64,000 bases of DNA from Dryas octopetala (Eukaryota; Streptophyta; Magnoliopsida; Rosales; Rosaceae). The DNA lies in assembly GCA_963921425.1 (NCBI GenBank), contig OY992836.1, positions 3,487,825-3,551,824 on the forward strand, read 5' to 3'. The first letter of the stretch is position 1, and each line of letters opens with the position of its first letter. Under the pieces are notes generated by a model that was given only the letters and a program-made list of their open reading frames with translations, made no database searches and was not told the DNA's origin. The translations under genes were made by a program, and so were the position numbers. Positions 37,224 through 48,505 of the stretch are shown here, piece by piece.

Positions 37224-38256
37224 CCAGCTAACCCTCACACTGGAGGTAACAAACCCAACCATCTCTGTCTTTTACATTCTCCTTGTTGGCGGTAACAAAC
37301 CCAGCCACCGGAGTGATTTGGGAGGGAGGAGAGAGAAGAGAGATAGGCATGGAGAAAATCAGATTGGGGAGGGAGAAAGAGATTGGCGCAGGAGAGGGAG
37401 GAGAGAGAAGAGAGAAGAGAAAGAGATGATATATTATAGCGGCTAGGAGGTAGGGACTAACTGGGAGAGAGAGAAAAGAGAGGGAAGAATGAGAGAATCA
37501 CGGAAAGAAAGGAAAAAGGAAAGAAAGGAAAAAGGAAAGGAAAGAAAAAAAAAAAAAGAAAGAAAAAAAAAAAGAAAAAAAGGAAAAGAAAAAAAAACAA
37601 AAGAAAGAAAAAAAAAAAAAGGGTTTGGACTCTTTGGACAATTGGAAAGAAAAAAAATGTTTGAGATTTCGTTTGGCTTTTTTAAGGTTTCGTTTAGTTA
37701 TTTTTAAACCCTAACCATAATACATTTTTATATATAAAATAATAAAAAATACTTTTAAGGTCTAAACCCTAATATCTTATACTATATATATATTTTAAAG
37801 AATATATGGTATATAGGGTTTAATGTATAAATTATAGAATATAAATAATATTATAGTATATAAAGTATATAGGGTTTAGTATTATAGTTTAGTGTATAGA
37901 TTATAGATTATAAAGAATATACTAATTTTATTTAACAGTATTTATCTTTAGCACGCATTATGTTTATTTTATATCACATGAAATCTATTATATAATTTGG
38001 TTTTTTCAATATTTTTTATCAATGTTGTAGATAATATGTGAAATAAACATATGGTAAAGTTTCATTCAAAATTTTCGTATTTTGATAGTAATTTTCGTTG
38101 TTTCCATCTAATTTTTGTCGAAATTTAAAAATTTTCGAGATTTTTGTCAAAATTTTCATCAAAATTTTCTAAAAACTCAAAATTTTATTCCTCGGTGAGG
38201 AGAAAGATCGTCCCTCAATTCCTTATTACTTTTCTCTCTGTTCTATTATCTTTTCA

Positions 38257-38464
38257 ATATAAACCAGATAGTGCCAAGAAAATGAAAACAATTAGTATTG
38301 AGAAAGAGGGAGGGAGGGAGAGAAAAAAACGAAACGTTCCGAGTTGAAAGCAAACTCGGTAGAAGTGTGAAATTACAGTTGTGTCCTTGGTTGCAACAGT
38401 TTGTTGTTTGTTTGATAGATCTTGGCATTGCATTGAAATCTTGGATGTGCTGCATTTCATTGAA
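38257..38464 (+). promoter_or_regulatory. RABC proximal upstream region and probable 5' UTR
   Basis: 208 bp between the copia LTR end and the RABC start codon. It begins ATATAAACCAG, a TATA-like motif exactly at the insertion junction, then a purine-rich stretch with GGGAGGGAGGGAGAG. Upstream in-frame codons 38381-38464 are open but lack similarity to Rab proteins, so they are treated as leader. Whether transcription now starts from the LTR or from the retained proximal promoter cannot be told from sequence. Confidence 0.5.
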
Positions 38465-40609
38465 ATGGAATCATCGGCTTCAAATCAAACGGAGTTCGAT
38501 TACTTGTTCAAGCTGTTGATGATTGGGGATTCAGGGGTTGGCAAGAGCAGTCTCCTCCTCAGCTTCACTTCCGATTCCTTCGAAGACCTTTCGCCTACCA
38601 TCGGTTTGCATTTCCTTCCTCTGATCCTTCAGATTTCCTATCCTCTTTCACTTTCTTGAATTTCATGCTTTGCTTTTCTTTTCTTTTTTGGGTGCAGGTG
38701 TTGATTTTAAGGTAAAATATGTTAGTCTTGGAGGCAAAAAGCTCAAGCTTGCAATTTGGGATACAGGTAATCCCAAAGCACTGCTCATCTTCAAATTTTT
38801 GAGTTTTTTACAGTTGTAGTGCTTATTCTTATATGATTAGGTCATTTGGAAAGTTATCATTACGAAAATTTGTATGATCAATTTCAGATTTCAGAAATGC
38901 TGGAACATTTTCAAAAAGAAAATGATTCAATTAAACGTAACTAAAGGATTTGTGATACTAGTAGCTCGTTGTGGATTTTCTGCTATTTACAGGCTCGTTT
39001 TATAATTTTCCTTAATAAAAAATAAAACAATGAGAAACTACTCCTTTCCTGGTGTGTCCCTAAGGATGATATTGATTTTGAGTTTTTATTACCCATCCAC
39101 ATAAAGTTGATCAGGCTATCATAGCAACTATTTGTTGTATTTTAATTATCACTTTTGATTGTATGTTAATCAATTCCTTTATTGCTCGGAATGTTTTAAT
39201 CTAACCAACCTTGTTTCCTTCTGACCAAAAAAACAAAAAAGAACCAACCTTGTTTGCATTCAAGTTTCTGTTTCCCCGCACCCCCTGTTTTTTTGGTAGA
39301 AGCAATTGTTTTGTTTTGTTTTGTTTTTTCTTTAATTTTTATTTTTATTTTAATGTGTTAATGGTTTTCCTTTGCAACACAAATTGTGTAATTGTCCAAG
39401 TGCAAACACATGTGGTTCCAAAGAACAACTAAAATTCTTTCCAGTTGAGATTGAATCATAAGACTTGCACTCTCCATGTCAAGATTTAATATGAATGGTT
39501 AAGATTACAAATGAGAGCTGCTGACTTTAAGTGAAAAAAATTTCTGCACTCATGCTAAGATTTGCCTTTAAACTGTCCCTTACAGATCTATTTGTTGGCT
39601 GTTTGCTTGTGTGCTTGTTGACATCGTGTCTTACTTCATGAGATCTTCTTGTTATAAATGCATGGATAAGCTATTCATGACCTTGGATATACTTCACTGC
39701 TTCTTTTGCTAGGAATTCATTTTTCTTGTACCCTTCACCATTCTCTTTGTAAAGAGGACGGCTTGGACTCTTCCATTTCTAACAGGTTCTAAATGTTTAT
39801 TATTAACTCAGCTGGTCAAGAGAGATTTAGAACCTTGACAAGTTCATATTACAGAGGTGCCCAAGGGATCATTATGGGTATGTTTTACCTACAGCTGTAT
39901 TATATTATTGTTTCAAGTGAAATTGCAGATAATGGATATTTCAAAGTTGTGAATTTTCCTTGAAATTTTGGAAAATTCTTAGGTCACTGTCTTGTTCTCA
40001 AAACCTAAGATTGGAATCTTTAACAGAAGTGTAGTGCTAGGGATCCAAAATTTTTGTGCCAAATTTAAGTCCAAAATGAGGTGGCATAGCCACATCATCA
40101 GTTTTGAGTTATTTAAAAATTGTAAACCCTAAAAATAAGGTGGGTGAATCCTATGTGGCATATGCCATGTCATTTGCCATTCTAATTCAGTACACAAATT
40201 TGGGATCCCTAGCATTATTACCTGTTGTCATGTGGGTTGACATGCAGACGTCTTTTCATGATTAATTGAAATATTTAGTTATGAGAAAATAACTGTTTGT
40301 GGGCCTCTGATTCCGTAATTCTTCCTGTGAAGTAGTCATATGCTTTTTGTAACTGCAACAGTCTATGATGTAACAAGGCGAGAAACATTTACAAACCTTT
40401 GTGATATATGGGCCAAGGAAATAGAACTCTATTCAACAAATCAAGACTGCATCAAGTTACTTGTGGGGAACAAAGTTGATAAGGTATTTTATTATTCCAA
40501 TTTAAATTTCTCAGGAGAAGTATATTTGTTGTTTAAGCATTTTTTGGGGGAAAATGAATTATTCTGTAGGTTCGTTGTGAATGCAATTGGAACACAAGCA
40601 CTCATTTGT

Positions 40610-40689
<80 letters not shown>

Positions 40690-43600
40690 TCTGTATCCTT
40701 CTACCGATAAATCATTTGTTTCTTCTAGAAAAAAAGTATAACTGTCAAGGGTAAGACTGTCATTTTAACCTTAAAAATTAAACAAAAAAGTTATTACCTT
40801 CTTCTCTTTCCATAAGCCTCAAAAAAAAAAAAATAATAATAATAATTATAAAAAACAAAAATTAAACACAGTGAAGCACCTCCAACCTTGAAGGTTGGAA
40901 GCAAAAGGGTCCAGTTTTGGGGATTCTTTAGATATGGGTTAGGAAAGAGGGGCTAAGAAGTAAAAAACTTGTGGTGGAGAGGTCTGTTCATGGAGGCTCC
41001 CTACAATTCAATTTTTTTGGCCAACACAGCCCATATAATAAGGGTTTGTACTGCTAGGGCAAGATTTCTTTTGAAGAATGAGAGATCCAAGGATTTGTGC
41101 AATAACAATGAGGCCACCAGAGCAAAAGAGATTGCGGAGAAATTCACTACAAAGGATATTATGGGGCCAAAGAAATTTGCTTGTAAGGTTCAAAATTTGT
41201 TTCCAGGGCTTGAGGGTGTTCCCCAAAATATTGGGGGCTCTTGATGTGTATATTTATTCAGAGAACAAAATAATAGGGGAAGTTGATTGTTATGGGATTC
41301 TTTGTGCGGATCTGAGAGCAGATGACGAGACAGTGAGGAAACAGTATAGGAACCTACCTCTTATGCTCCGGTCCTGTTAAAAACAAGTCTATAGGAGCTG
41401 ATGGAGCATTTAAGCTAATTTATGAGGCATGGAGTTTGTTGTCTGCTAAAGTTTAGAGAATAGCATATGCCCAGAGAGGAATGCAAAAAGTATACCAAAA
41501 AGTTTGACGACAAGTGGGGTTCACAAGCATCTCTAGGGGACAATGGTTTTACAAGCTCACAAAAAGTACAACATCCAGTGCAAAGGCTCAGAATGTTACC
41601 ACATGGTCAGGTTACTCTTCAGCCTCTGCTTCATCTCATAAACCAAAAGCCAGTACCTTTAGCACCGTGTCATAAGTGCAAAACGCACTACGAGGGGTCA
41701 GGTTAATCATAAACAATTAGAAGGGAAAAGTTGACATTTTTGCAGTCAAACTTGTTCAAATCGCATTTTCTTAATGGTCACCAACGAGAAAAATAACTGA
41801 AAACCCCCACAATCAATACAAAACCGTCCCCCAATCGAGAATTCAAGATAGATTAAACTAAGAGGAGTGTTCCTAAAATACTTTGTCTAAGAAGCTCACA
41901 AGGATACCAATAATTCGTTCATAAGTCTTATCTACCATGAACAAACACCCCTGAAGACACAAAGATACAAAGATCTTTACCTTCATGAAGGAACAGAAGT
42001 TACTTCTATATTGATAAAGTGGAAAGAGGGAATGTGCATACCAAATGGTGTTAGCGGTTGTGCAGTGAGACTAGTTTTGGGGCGATGTCTTGGGTTTTTC
42101 TTATCTAAGATCAGTTTTGTTTTTTACTTTTATTCTTCTTATAAGTTTGTGGATTCCTGATCCACTCTGTGTTTTTTTTTTTACTTTGTCTTTTTAATAA
42201 AAGTTCTCGTTTCTTCTCAAAAAAAAAAAAAAAATGGTGTTAATCAAGATAAGAAAGGTAACAAGCAACCTCCGGCTGAGGAAAGCTTCTATAGTTGGTT
42301 TGGCGATAGTGAGGAGAAAGATATTATGGATGATATTTATGATAAAATTGCGGAGTGAGGAGGAAAGACATTGTATTTTCCTAAGACCCAGATTGATAGA
42401 CTCTTAGTAAACTAGACTCAAATAGATAATAAAACTTGACATTAACTCTTAGATTGGCTGTTTGACTTATTTATTTATTTATTTAATTATTTTATTCATG
42501 CACTACCATGGACACTTCATTCTAGACTCAAAAGGCCTTACTGTTAGATTTGGGCCAATTGGCTTAGTCTTGGGATTCCAAAGAGGATACTTTTTCTAAC
42601 CAAGCTGTAGCTACTGCATTGCTCTCCTTAGGAACAGAATTTACACCGTGAACCTGTATACCCTGAATCCTTTTTTGGAGAAATTGCCTACCTGGTTTCC
42701 CACTGCATCAGTAACTTGAATATGATCATGGAAAAAGAAATACTAATTCCACCCTCCAAAGAGGCCTCCCGTTGCTCGGTGAAAAAATAACTCAAATGAT
42801 ACACTGATTCTGCCACTAGAGAACATGGCAATGCCTTGCCTTAATGCCTCCTCTGAAAACATTGGCTCTGATAGTTGACTAAAAACTCTCATAAGTCTCC
42901 AACCAGACATGATAATCTGTAACTTCTAAAGAACCTGTCATTGAGCCTGGTCTGAGCAGCTTCTTTAAGGTACTTTCCCAAAATCTAATAAGGAGAAACT
43001 CCTCAATCTATTTGTCTGTCATTTTAATCACACCACTCCTAGATTTCTCGTCGACCTCAATTATGAAGAGCTTCTGTTCTACCCTGAAGTCCCTACCTAA
43101 AATGTCTATAGGTCTCTCTCTCATGTCACAATTGAGAATTGAAGTCCTTTGGGCCAATTCTATTTAATGGTAGATTTGATTTTAAATTCGGTGTGGTTTT
43201 TTTTTTTTCCAATTGTTATTCTGTTTTGTTGTACTGCTACATCACGACAAGGATGTCCTGTTTTTGGTGGATATTTAACTGAATGAGCACAAGCGACAAT
43301 ACAGGTCAAGTTTGTCTCAAGTTATTTGTGTCAAGCACATGACGGTCTTGAATCATAATGTTTATTTATATTAGGTGCATTTTGAGCTTTTGAAGCTTAA
43401 ATATATCCTTCTTATTTTTCAGGAAAGTGACAGGGTTGTAACAAAGAAAGAGGGAATAAATTTCGCTAGGGAATCTGGATGTCTCTTTATTGAATGCAGT
43501 GCTAAAACTCGAGTTAATGTGCAGCAGTGCTTTGAAGAGCTTGTTTTAAAGGTTTGGAAACCTTTTAACTATTTTAATCTCATTTATGGTGCCTGTGCTA

Positions 43601-43934
43601 AACTTTATGGAGCTTGTTTTACTGAGAAAAAATCTTTTGACATAAAAAAAGGTAAGAAAACAAAACTGTTTTCATAGTAACAAATAACAATGCAAGGTAC
43701 TCTGTTAGAACTTTCTCAAAGAATCATAGTAGGTTAATTAGACATACATTGCATGCCTATAATATTATCTTTTTAAATGAAAATTGATAGCAGAATGATG
43801 GTATGAAATTGGAATCATATATGCAGATTCTGGATACTCCTAGTCTCTTAGCTGAAGGTTCTAAAGGAGTGAAAAAGAATATCTTCAAGGAGAAACTGCC
43901 ACAGTCCAATGCATCCACAAGCAGCTGTTGCTGA
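38465..43934 (+). CDS. Rab-type small GTPase, RABC/Rab18 family
   Basis: Membrane-anchored molecular switch for vesicle traffic. I join six exons: 38465-38603, 38698-38766, 39812-39877, 40362-40483, 43423-43551 and 43827-43934 (stop 43932-43934). All have GT-AG introns and the total is 633 bp, 210 residues, the family's usual size. Nucleotide-binding motifs are intact: GDSGVGKSS (residues 21-29), the switch I threonine in PTIGVDF, WDTAGQERF, NKVD and ECSAK. The Rab family motif YYRGAQ is present. The protein ends SSCC, a double-cysteine prenylation site. [13 protein letters not shown] and the tail around NIFKEKLPQ fit plant RABC (Rab18-like). The ATG at 38465 gives the expected short N-terminus. 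Intron 4 is 2.9 kb and filled with inserted sequences; the copia element ends 208 bp upstream. All exons are clean, so the gene is probably functional. The subclass (RABC1 versus RABC2) is not certain. Confidence 0.95.
40612..40686. repeat. (TC)n microsatellite in RABC intron 4
   Basis: About 37 uninterrupted TC units, starting 129 bp downstream of the exon 4 donor. It is pyrimidine-rich on the coding strand and long enough to be highly variable in length between individuals. Confidence 0.95.
41095..41703 (+). pseudogene. processed-type DnaJ / DUF3444 pseudogene
   Basis: Relic of a plant J-domain protein with DUF3444. Similarity is spread over three frames: [19 protein letters not shown] and [12 protein letters not shown] (41107-41226); then [15 protein letters not shown] and [13 protein letters not shown] (41237-41359); then [13 protein letters not shown] and EAWSLLSAK (41377-41452), followed by [12 protein letters not shown] and the remnant of a CxxC zinc motif CHKCKTHYE (41671-41697). 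The J-domain HPD motif is lost (GPV at 41368-41376). Several frameshifts and stops occur, and no introns are apparent, which suggests a retrocopy. It lies in the same orientation as RABC within intron 4. Confidence 0.8.
41880..42358 (+). pseudogene. NAP1-related (NRP/SET) histone chaperone pseudogene
   Basis: Fragment resembling plant NRP1/SET-type histone chaperones. The clearest part is [19 protein letters not shown] and the following [16 protein letters not shown], read through to the stop at 42356-42358 after removing the retroposon at 42054-42231. Upstream scraps (TPEDTKI, then EGTEVTS in another frame) continue the match with a frameshift. The family normally continues past the stop with an acidic tail, so it is truncated. 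No introns are visible, consistent with a retrocopy. Identification rests on motif recall, without a search. Confidence 0.65.
42054..42231 (+). mobile_element. 5'-truncated LINE-like retroposon with poly(A)
   Basis: A 178-bp insertion ending TTTAATAAAAGTTCTCG plus a poly(A) tract (42219-42231). It is flanked by an 11-bp direct repeat AAATGGTGTTA at 42043-42053 and 42232-42242. Target duplication, poly(A) tail and lack of inverted ends are the marks of target-primed reverse transcription. It interrupts the NRP-like pseudogene, so it is younger than that copy. Confidence 0.8.
42577..43130 (-). pseudogene. retroelement remnants in RABC intron 4, antisense
   Basis: On the minus strand, 43128-43010 is open and reads [19 protein letters not shown] with [12 protein letters not shown], a type of sequence common in plant retroelement-derived open frames. 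Farther on, 42690-42580 reads [19 protein letters not shown], like the end of an RNase H domain of plant LINE-type elements. Stops separate the pieces. I assign it to retroelements in general, not to a named family. Confidence 0.45.
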
Positions 43935-44079
43935 AGCTGATACCTTCTTCTCAAACTTCTGGCATTTAAGATCTCTAACTTTAGCCGCAAATTGGTTTCT
44001 TTTTAAATCCTAAAGAAATTATTCTCATTGTATTCCCTACATGAACAACAAATTACTTGTAAAATATAGATTGTGGTTC

Positions 44080-44111
<32 letters not shown>

Positions 44112-44949
44112 TTCTTTTGGACTAATCTGTTGTGTACAAACAGAGTAACATTTAGTATCATGTCCAGGCCTGGGAGAATTTACTGATATAGTGCAACATA
44201 TTTAAGCTGATTTGTTATGTGATTTGTACAGAAGACGAGTTGTGACATCAATAACTGACTCTGTTCCCAAGCTTCAATTTATACTTCTCTTCATTGTTGA
44301 TAAGGACAAGGGACAAACTTATTTTCTTTTTGGCTTAATATCTGTTTTGTCAACCAAAGTTTAATCCGAATCTCCCATTACCACATGGAATTTATTTTGT
44401 CTCACTTTACCACTCATAACTAGTCTTCATGTTTCACTTTATCCTTTTCCACCCATTTTGTTAGTCAATCCATCAAACTCGGTGACGTTAGCAGGGGTAT
44501 ATTTGTATTTTCATCCGCTTAGACAAAAAACTTAACAAAAAATTCTGATATTTTAAAAACTTTTATGTTCAATTAAAAAATATTAAAAACTAAAAAAAAT
44601 CTCCAAAAGCAGCACCCTCCACTTCCCCTCCATCTCCTCCTCCTCCTCGAAACCTCCCCACCCAACCCGAGCCCCTCCCCTGCCCTTCTCACCACCATGG
44701 AGGAAGGCCATGGGATTTGTTTTTTTTTTTTTTTTTGTTTTAATTGAATTTAAAGTTTTTTAAATATTAGAATTTTTTATTAATTATTGTAAAAGTGGCA
44801 TCTTACATAAATGAAAAATAGACCCACAATGGCCACGACATGCCACATCACCAATCATTTAAAATATTAGAATTTTTTATTAATCTTTTTGTCTATGTGG
44901 AAGAAACTATACGAAATGAGAAAAATGCATTTGCCACATGTTTTTTTAG
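43935..44949. other. RABC 3' flank and low-complexity DNA
   Basis: Begins with the RABC 3' UTR, probably including 43980-44060. Poly(T) tracts lie at 44079-44101 and 44719-44736. The segment GGCTTAATATCTGTTTTGTC (44333-44352) and the following 200 bp look like one arm of a MULE-type MITE, but I could not find the opposite arm. Nothing else is recognised. Confidence 0.4.
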
Positions 44950-46145
44950 AACCAATTTATTTCAATCTAATTCCAAGTTTATTTGCAAGTGCACAAATCA
45001 TATAATAGCAATGAGTACAAGTACGAGATCGATCCCACAATGAATGAAACCAATACGATTAATTAACTTAACTTGCAAGCTAAGAATACCCAACTCACAC
45101 ACACGGCATAAAAGGGTTTTTAAAACTAAAACTACATAGTAAAATACCCCTAATGCAAGAAACATAAAAGAGATAATTAGGCTTAGGTCCTTTAGAAAAA
45201 CAGTTTTTAGATAGAGACCGGTGATGTTTTAAAATTTATAAGAAAATCTTTTTAATTCATAATAAAGTCATTCCCCAATTTGATTGGCATTTCCCTCTAT
45301 TTGAAAGGTATTTCCCCTCCTAGGGTGTAGAGTGGGCTTTGTAGAGACTGCATGTTTGGTTTTAATTCTGAGATTTTGGGTTCCGCCCAAAATCTTGGAG
45401 TTAAAACTTAACATAAAGCCGTCAAAGAAAAAAAATAAAAGGACTTAATTAAAAACCTTAAGTCACTACTGGTCTTAGTCTAAGAAAGACTCATAAAATC
45501 GACTGGACTCTAAGTCTCTCAACATAAAATTGGGATGCTAAGACTTAGAATCCACCACTAATCATGAAGTACAACCATAATGGAGTCAAGTAATTCAATT
45601 CAAACACATGTGATAAAATTTGTCTACACAAAAGACCTTGGTTATTGGACACTTTTGGCAATCATTCCTCTAAGGCATGAACTAATCCAATTGGTTAACT
45701 TGATTTAGACAGTTAACTACACATATTTCCTAGAGCTTGGTTATCACATTCCTAGACATATTAGTCATGTATAGAGTCATTAAGCTTTGTGAGAATATTG
45801 ACAAACACATAGAGCATATATACAAAACTTGGTTATCATATTATATGACTTCTATGATTTTTAATCATCATGAATACATTTTTTAGGATATTCACTTGTT
45901 GCTGGCCTATTGAAATCATGGACTTGGTTCTCGTCTGCACATTTCCACAACTATTACTAGATGCATACAACCCTTAGGTGGCCAATCAAAGAGAGTAAAC
46001 ATCTAGCATGGCATTTAAATAGAGAGTAGCAATTTATCACATGCAAACATTGAATTAAATAAACAAGATCTTAAAATCTATGAGTGATTTATTGTTCAAC
46101 ATGAATCAGGGCTTCATCCTTACCCTAGCATGACAACACTAAATT
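44950..46145 (-). mobile_element. decayed Athila/Tat-like gypsy LTR fragment
   Basis: The plus-strand text TTTGCAAGTGCACAAATC followed by GTACGAGATCGATCCCACA (44980-45040) is the reverse of a phrase (GGGATCGATCTCGTAC ... TTGCAAATA) that closes many Athila/Tat LTRs. Compare GGTTCGACCTCG and ATTTGCGAG at the end of LTR beta (10457-10500). The rest, with repeated GACTTAG/CTAAGACT words, has no coding content. Boundaries are approximate, and neither a primer-binding site nor a target duplication was found. Confidence 0.5.
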
Positions 46146-46151
46146 ATAATA

Positions 46152-46473
46152 AAAGATAAATGTCATTTTGCTCCCATTACTATTGCATTTGTATCAATTT
46201 GCTCTCTAGACTATTGCACTTGTATTAGTTTACTCCCCAGACTTCCATTTTTGAAAATAAAGGTACTTGACTTCTCAATTTTGCCAATTGAGGTAATTTT
46301 GTGAATTTGCTTGCTTTCCATCAAAAGTTTTGTTTACACAAAGTCAAATCCCTATCACGAAGATTCCTTATTAAGGGAAAAATGGTAGTCACGTGTCCAT
46401 CACTTGTATTAATTTACCGAGTAAATAGGTGGAATTACCTCAATTGGTAAAATTGAAAAAGTTAAGTACCTTA
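46152..46473. mobile_element. MULE-type MITE, partial and old
   Basis: The left arm (AATGTCATTTTGCTCCC onward) resembles the arms of the intact MITE at 48891-49285. The right arm keeps only the inner part (ACCTCAATTGGTAAAATTG to AAGTACCTTA, 46437-46471); the outer part is missing where Harbinger-like sequence begins. Confidence 0.6.
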
Positions 46474-46857
46474 AGCCCTACTTAGTATCCAATTAAAAAA
46501 AAAAATTCAAACACATGGATCCATTTTTAAAATATGAGATTTTAAATCTAATTTTAAAATTTGAAAACTTGTTTGATATGGAACTTAAAACAATTTTTAA
46601 AATTTTAAATTTTTGAAAACTTGTTTGGTTGATATTTTTAAAATAATCTATTTTTTTTCAATAAGTTGTTTGTATTAGGATTTAGACTTAGATTTTGAAC
46701 CCAAGACTCAATCCCCAACCCTCGAGACCCGGGATCCAAAAACTGGGGCACGAGATCCCAAATCCGAAACCCAGGACTTGAGACTCTATACACAAGGTCC
46801 ATAACCTAAGATCAATAACAAAATTTCATAGCAAAATTTCAAGAATCATTCAAAATA

Positions 46858-47485
46858 GGTTTTTTTATCACAAATAGTCTCTTAACTTTCATCAAAACAT
46901 CAATTTGGTTCTTAAAGTGCATTTTCACTTAATGCTATAACTCATTTTTGCCACTGAACATCAATTTGGTCCCTCTATCCACATTTGTTTAATTTTTTCG
47001 TTTAAAATACCCATTTTTCAAGGGCAAATATGTCTTAACACCCTCTAGACACACTTTAAAAATTCGCCAAAAATAGATCGGGGCACAAAAAAATTCTCCA
47101 AACGGACTCGTCTTGGCTACTAATATTTTCATATGGGGTCAAATGATCAAATTGACGTTTAGTATTTTCTAAAAAATTTGAAATTCCCAAACTAATTTCT
47201 AGAAAATTAAAATAACATTTTGTTTTAATTTAACTTCATATAAATAGTACTAGTCAAGACAAGTCTGTAGGACATTCCAAGGAATTTTTTCGAGTCCCAA
47301 ACTATTTTTAGTGAATTTTTAAAGTGTGTCTATGTATATAAAGACATATTTGCCCTTGAAAAAAATGGTATTTTAGACAAAAAATTAAATAGAAGTGGAC
47401 AGAGGGACCAAATTGATGTTCGGTGACAAAGATGAGGGATTATATTGAGTGAAAGTTTGGGGACTATTTGTGATTAAAAAAATTC
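46858..47485. mobile_element. MULE-type MITE with long inverted ends
   Basis: 628 bp with the 9-bp duplication TTCAAAATA at 46849-46857 and 47486-47494. The ends TTTTTTTATCACAAATAGTC and (minus strand) TTTTTTTAATCACAAATAG pair, and homology extends about 190 bp inward past CATCAATTTGGTCCCTCT. Long inverted repeats with a 9-bp target indicate the Mutator superfamily. Non-coding. Confidence 0.88.
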
Positions 47486-48505
47486 TTCAAAATAATATAA
47501 AGTTTACTTCAAATTAACACAAATTCAAGAATCATTCAAACATCCAAGATAACAAAAAGTTCAATTTAACACAAATTCTAAGACCAATTATTAACATAGT
47601 CTAGCCACATAGCCCCAACAATGTGATCTCTAATATCACGCATTTGATTTTCCTCATTCATGTCCATGCAAGTTTTCCTCTTCTTGACTCACCTCCGAGC
47701 TTTCTTCATCTACCACATCAAGGTTCTCAGCTTGGTATTGATGAAACATTATATCACCTCTTGATTACATTCTAATGAAGTTGTGCAATGTGCAATATGC
47801 AATGGGAATGAGTCGTTTCCTAAGTGAATAATTGGGCATTAACTTAATTTAGAATAGGAAAACGAGCCTTAAGCACTCCAAAACACCGTCCAATAACGTT
47901 ACATAGTGATGAGTGCCTATAGTTGAATAATTTCATCGGGCCTCTTGGTTGTCTGTTTCTTCCTCTATAATCACGCAAGTGATAACGTTGTCCACGATAT
48001 GGTATGAGAAATCAACAACATAACATTTTTCAATTGAAGAACAATGCAATTAATTATTTTATTTTATTAAAATATACTATATATATTTTGTTAAAATAAT
48101 TTAAACATATTTGAATGACTTCATACCTTCCTTAGACAATGGAAACCGGTTCTCTTCTCTATTTATTGCATCCATCAACACTCTTGTCCCTTCCATCTTG
48201 TGTAGACAATCGTAAACAACATGACAAAGGAACATGCACACATAATATTTTGTGTCACCTGCCCTTTTCTACCTCGATATGGGACTTGCTTCTTTGATGC
48301 AAGTGCCCATGCACTTATATGTGTTCCATCAATTTCCCCAACACAATTCTACCAAGTGACAATTCAAATAATCACATATTAGTACAAAACTATATTAGAT
48401 TAGCACAATTATAAAATTTGTATTATATACTAATACTAATAGAATTAATACCTCAAACCATGAATAATATTTGAGATTTCCCATGATCTTAGGAGGAGTC
48501 TCATC

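Larger units (their letters stand above)
34148..38194 (+). mobile_element. hAT-like non-autonomous element (hAT-I, copy 2), complete
   Basis: 4047 bp, flanked by the 8-bp duplication GTGAGGAG (34140-34147, 38195-38202). Terminal inverted repeats: left CAAGGGATTAAATTTTG, right (minus strand) CGAGGAATAAAATTTTG, continuing imperfectly for about 30 bp. The 8-bp target and CA-purine-GG ends fit the hAT superfamily. LTR gamma-2 is nested inside, leaving about 1.2 kb of own sequence, mostly AT-rich with a G/A-rich tract (37320-37620). No transposase was seen. It is the partner of the element at 1-1007. Confidence 0.85.
29198..38256 (+). mobile_element. Ty1/copia retrotransposon, defective, with nested insertions
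   Basis: The left LTR (29198-29413) and right LTR (33965-34147 plus 38203-38256) both start TGTTATGAATATTAG and end near TTTT(A)CA. A candidate primer-binding site, TTATCAGCACGAG, follows at 29419-29431, and a purine tract CAAGGGGGAG precedes the right LTR. Interior: an AT-rich leader, a broken gag, heavily decayed pol, and a 3' repeat block. TATAAAC occurs at both outer flanks (29191-29197, 38258-38264), suggesting a target duplication with uncertain register. A hAT-like element with its own nested LTR sits in the right LTR. The element ends about 208 bp upstream of the RABC start codon. Confidence 0.85.

Noticed and set aside
37489-37707. Lys/Glu/Arg-rich open frame
   Set aside because: Translation of an A/G-rich tract; no real protein features.
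38381-38464. Upstream in-frame start of RABC adding 28 residues
   Set aside because: Extra residues are unlike any Rab N-terminus; the ATG at 38465 gives the family's normal length.
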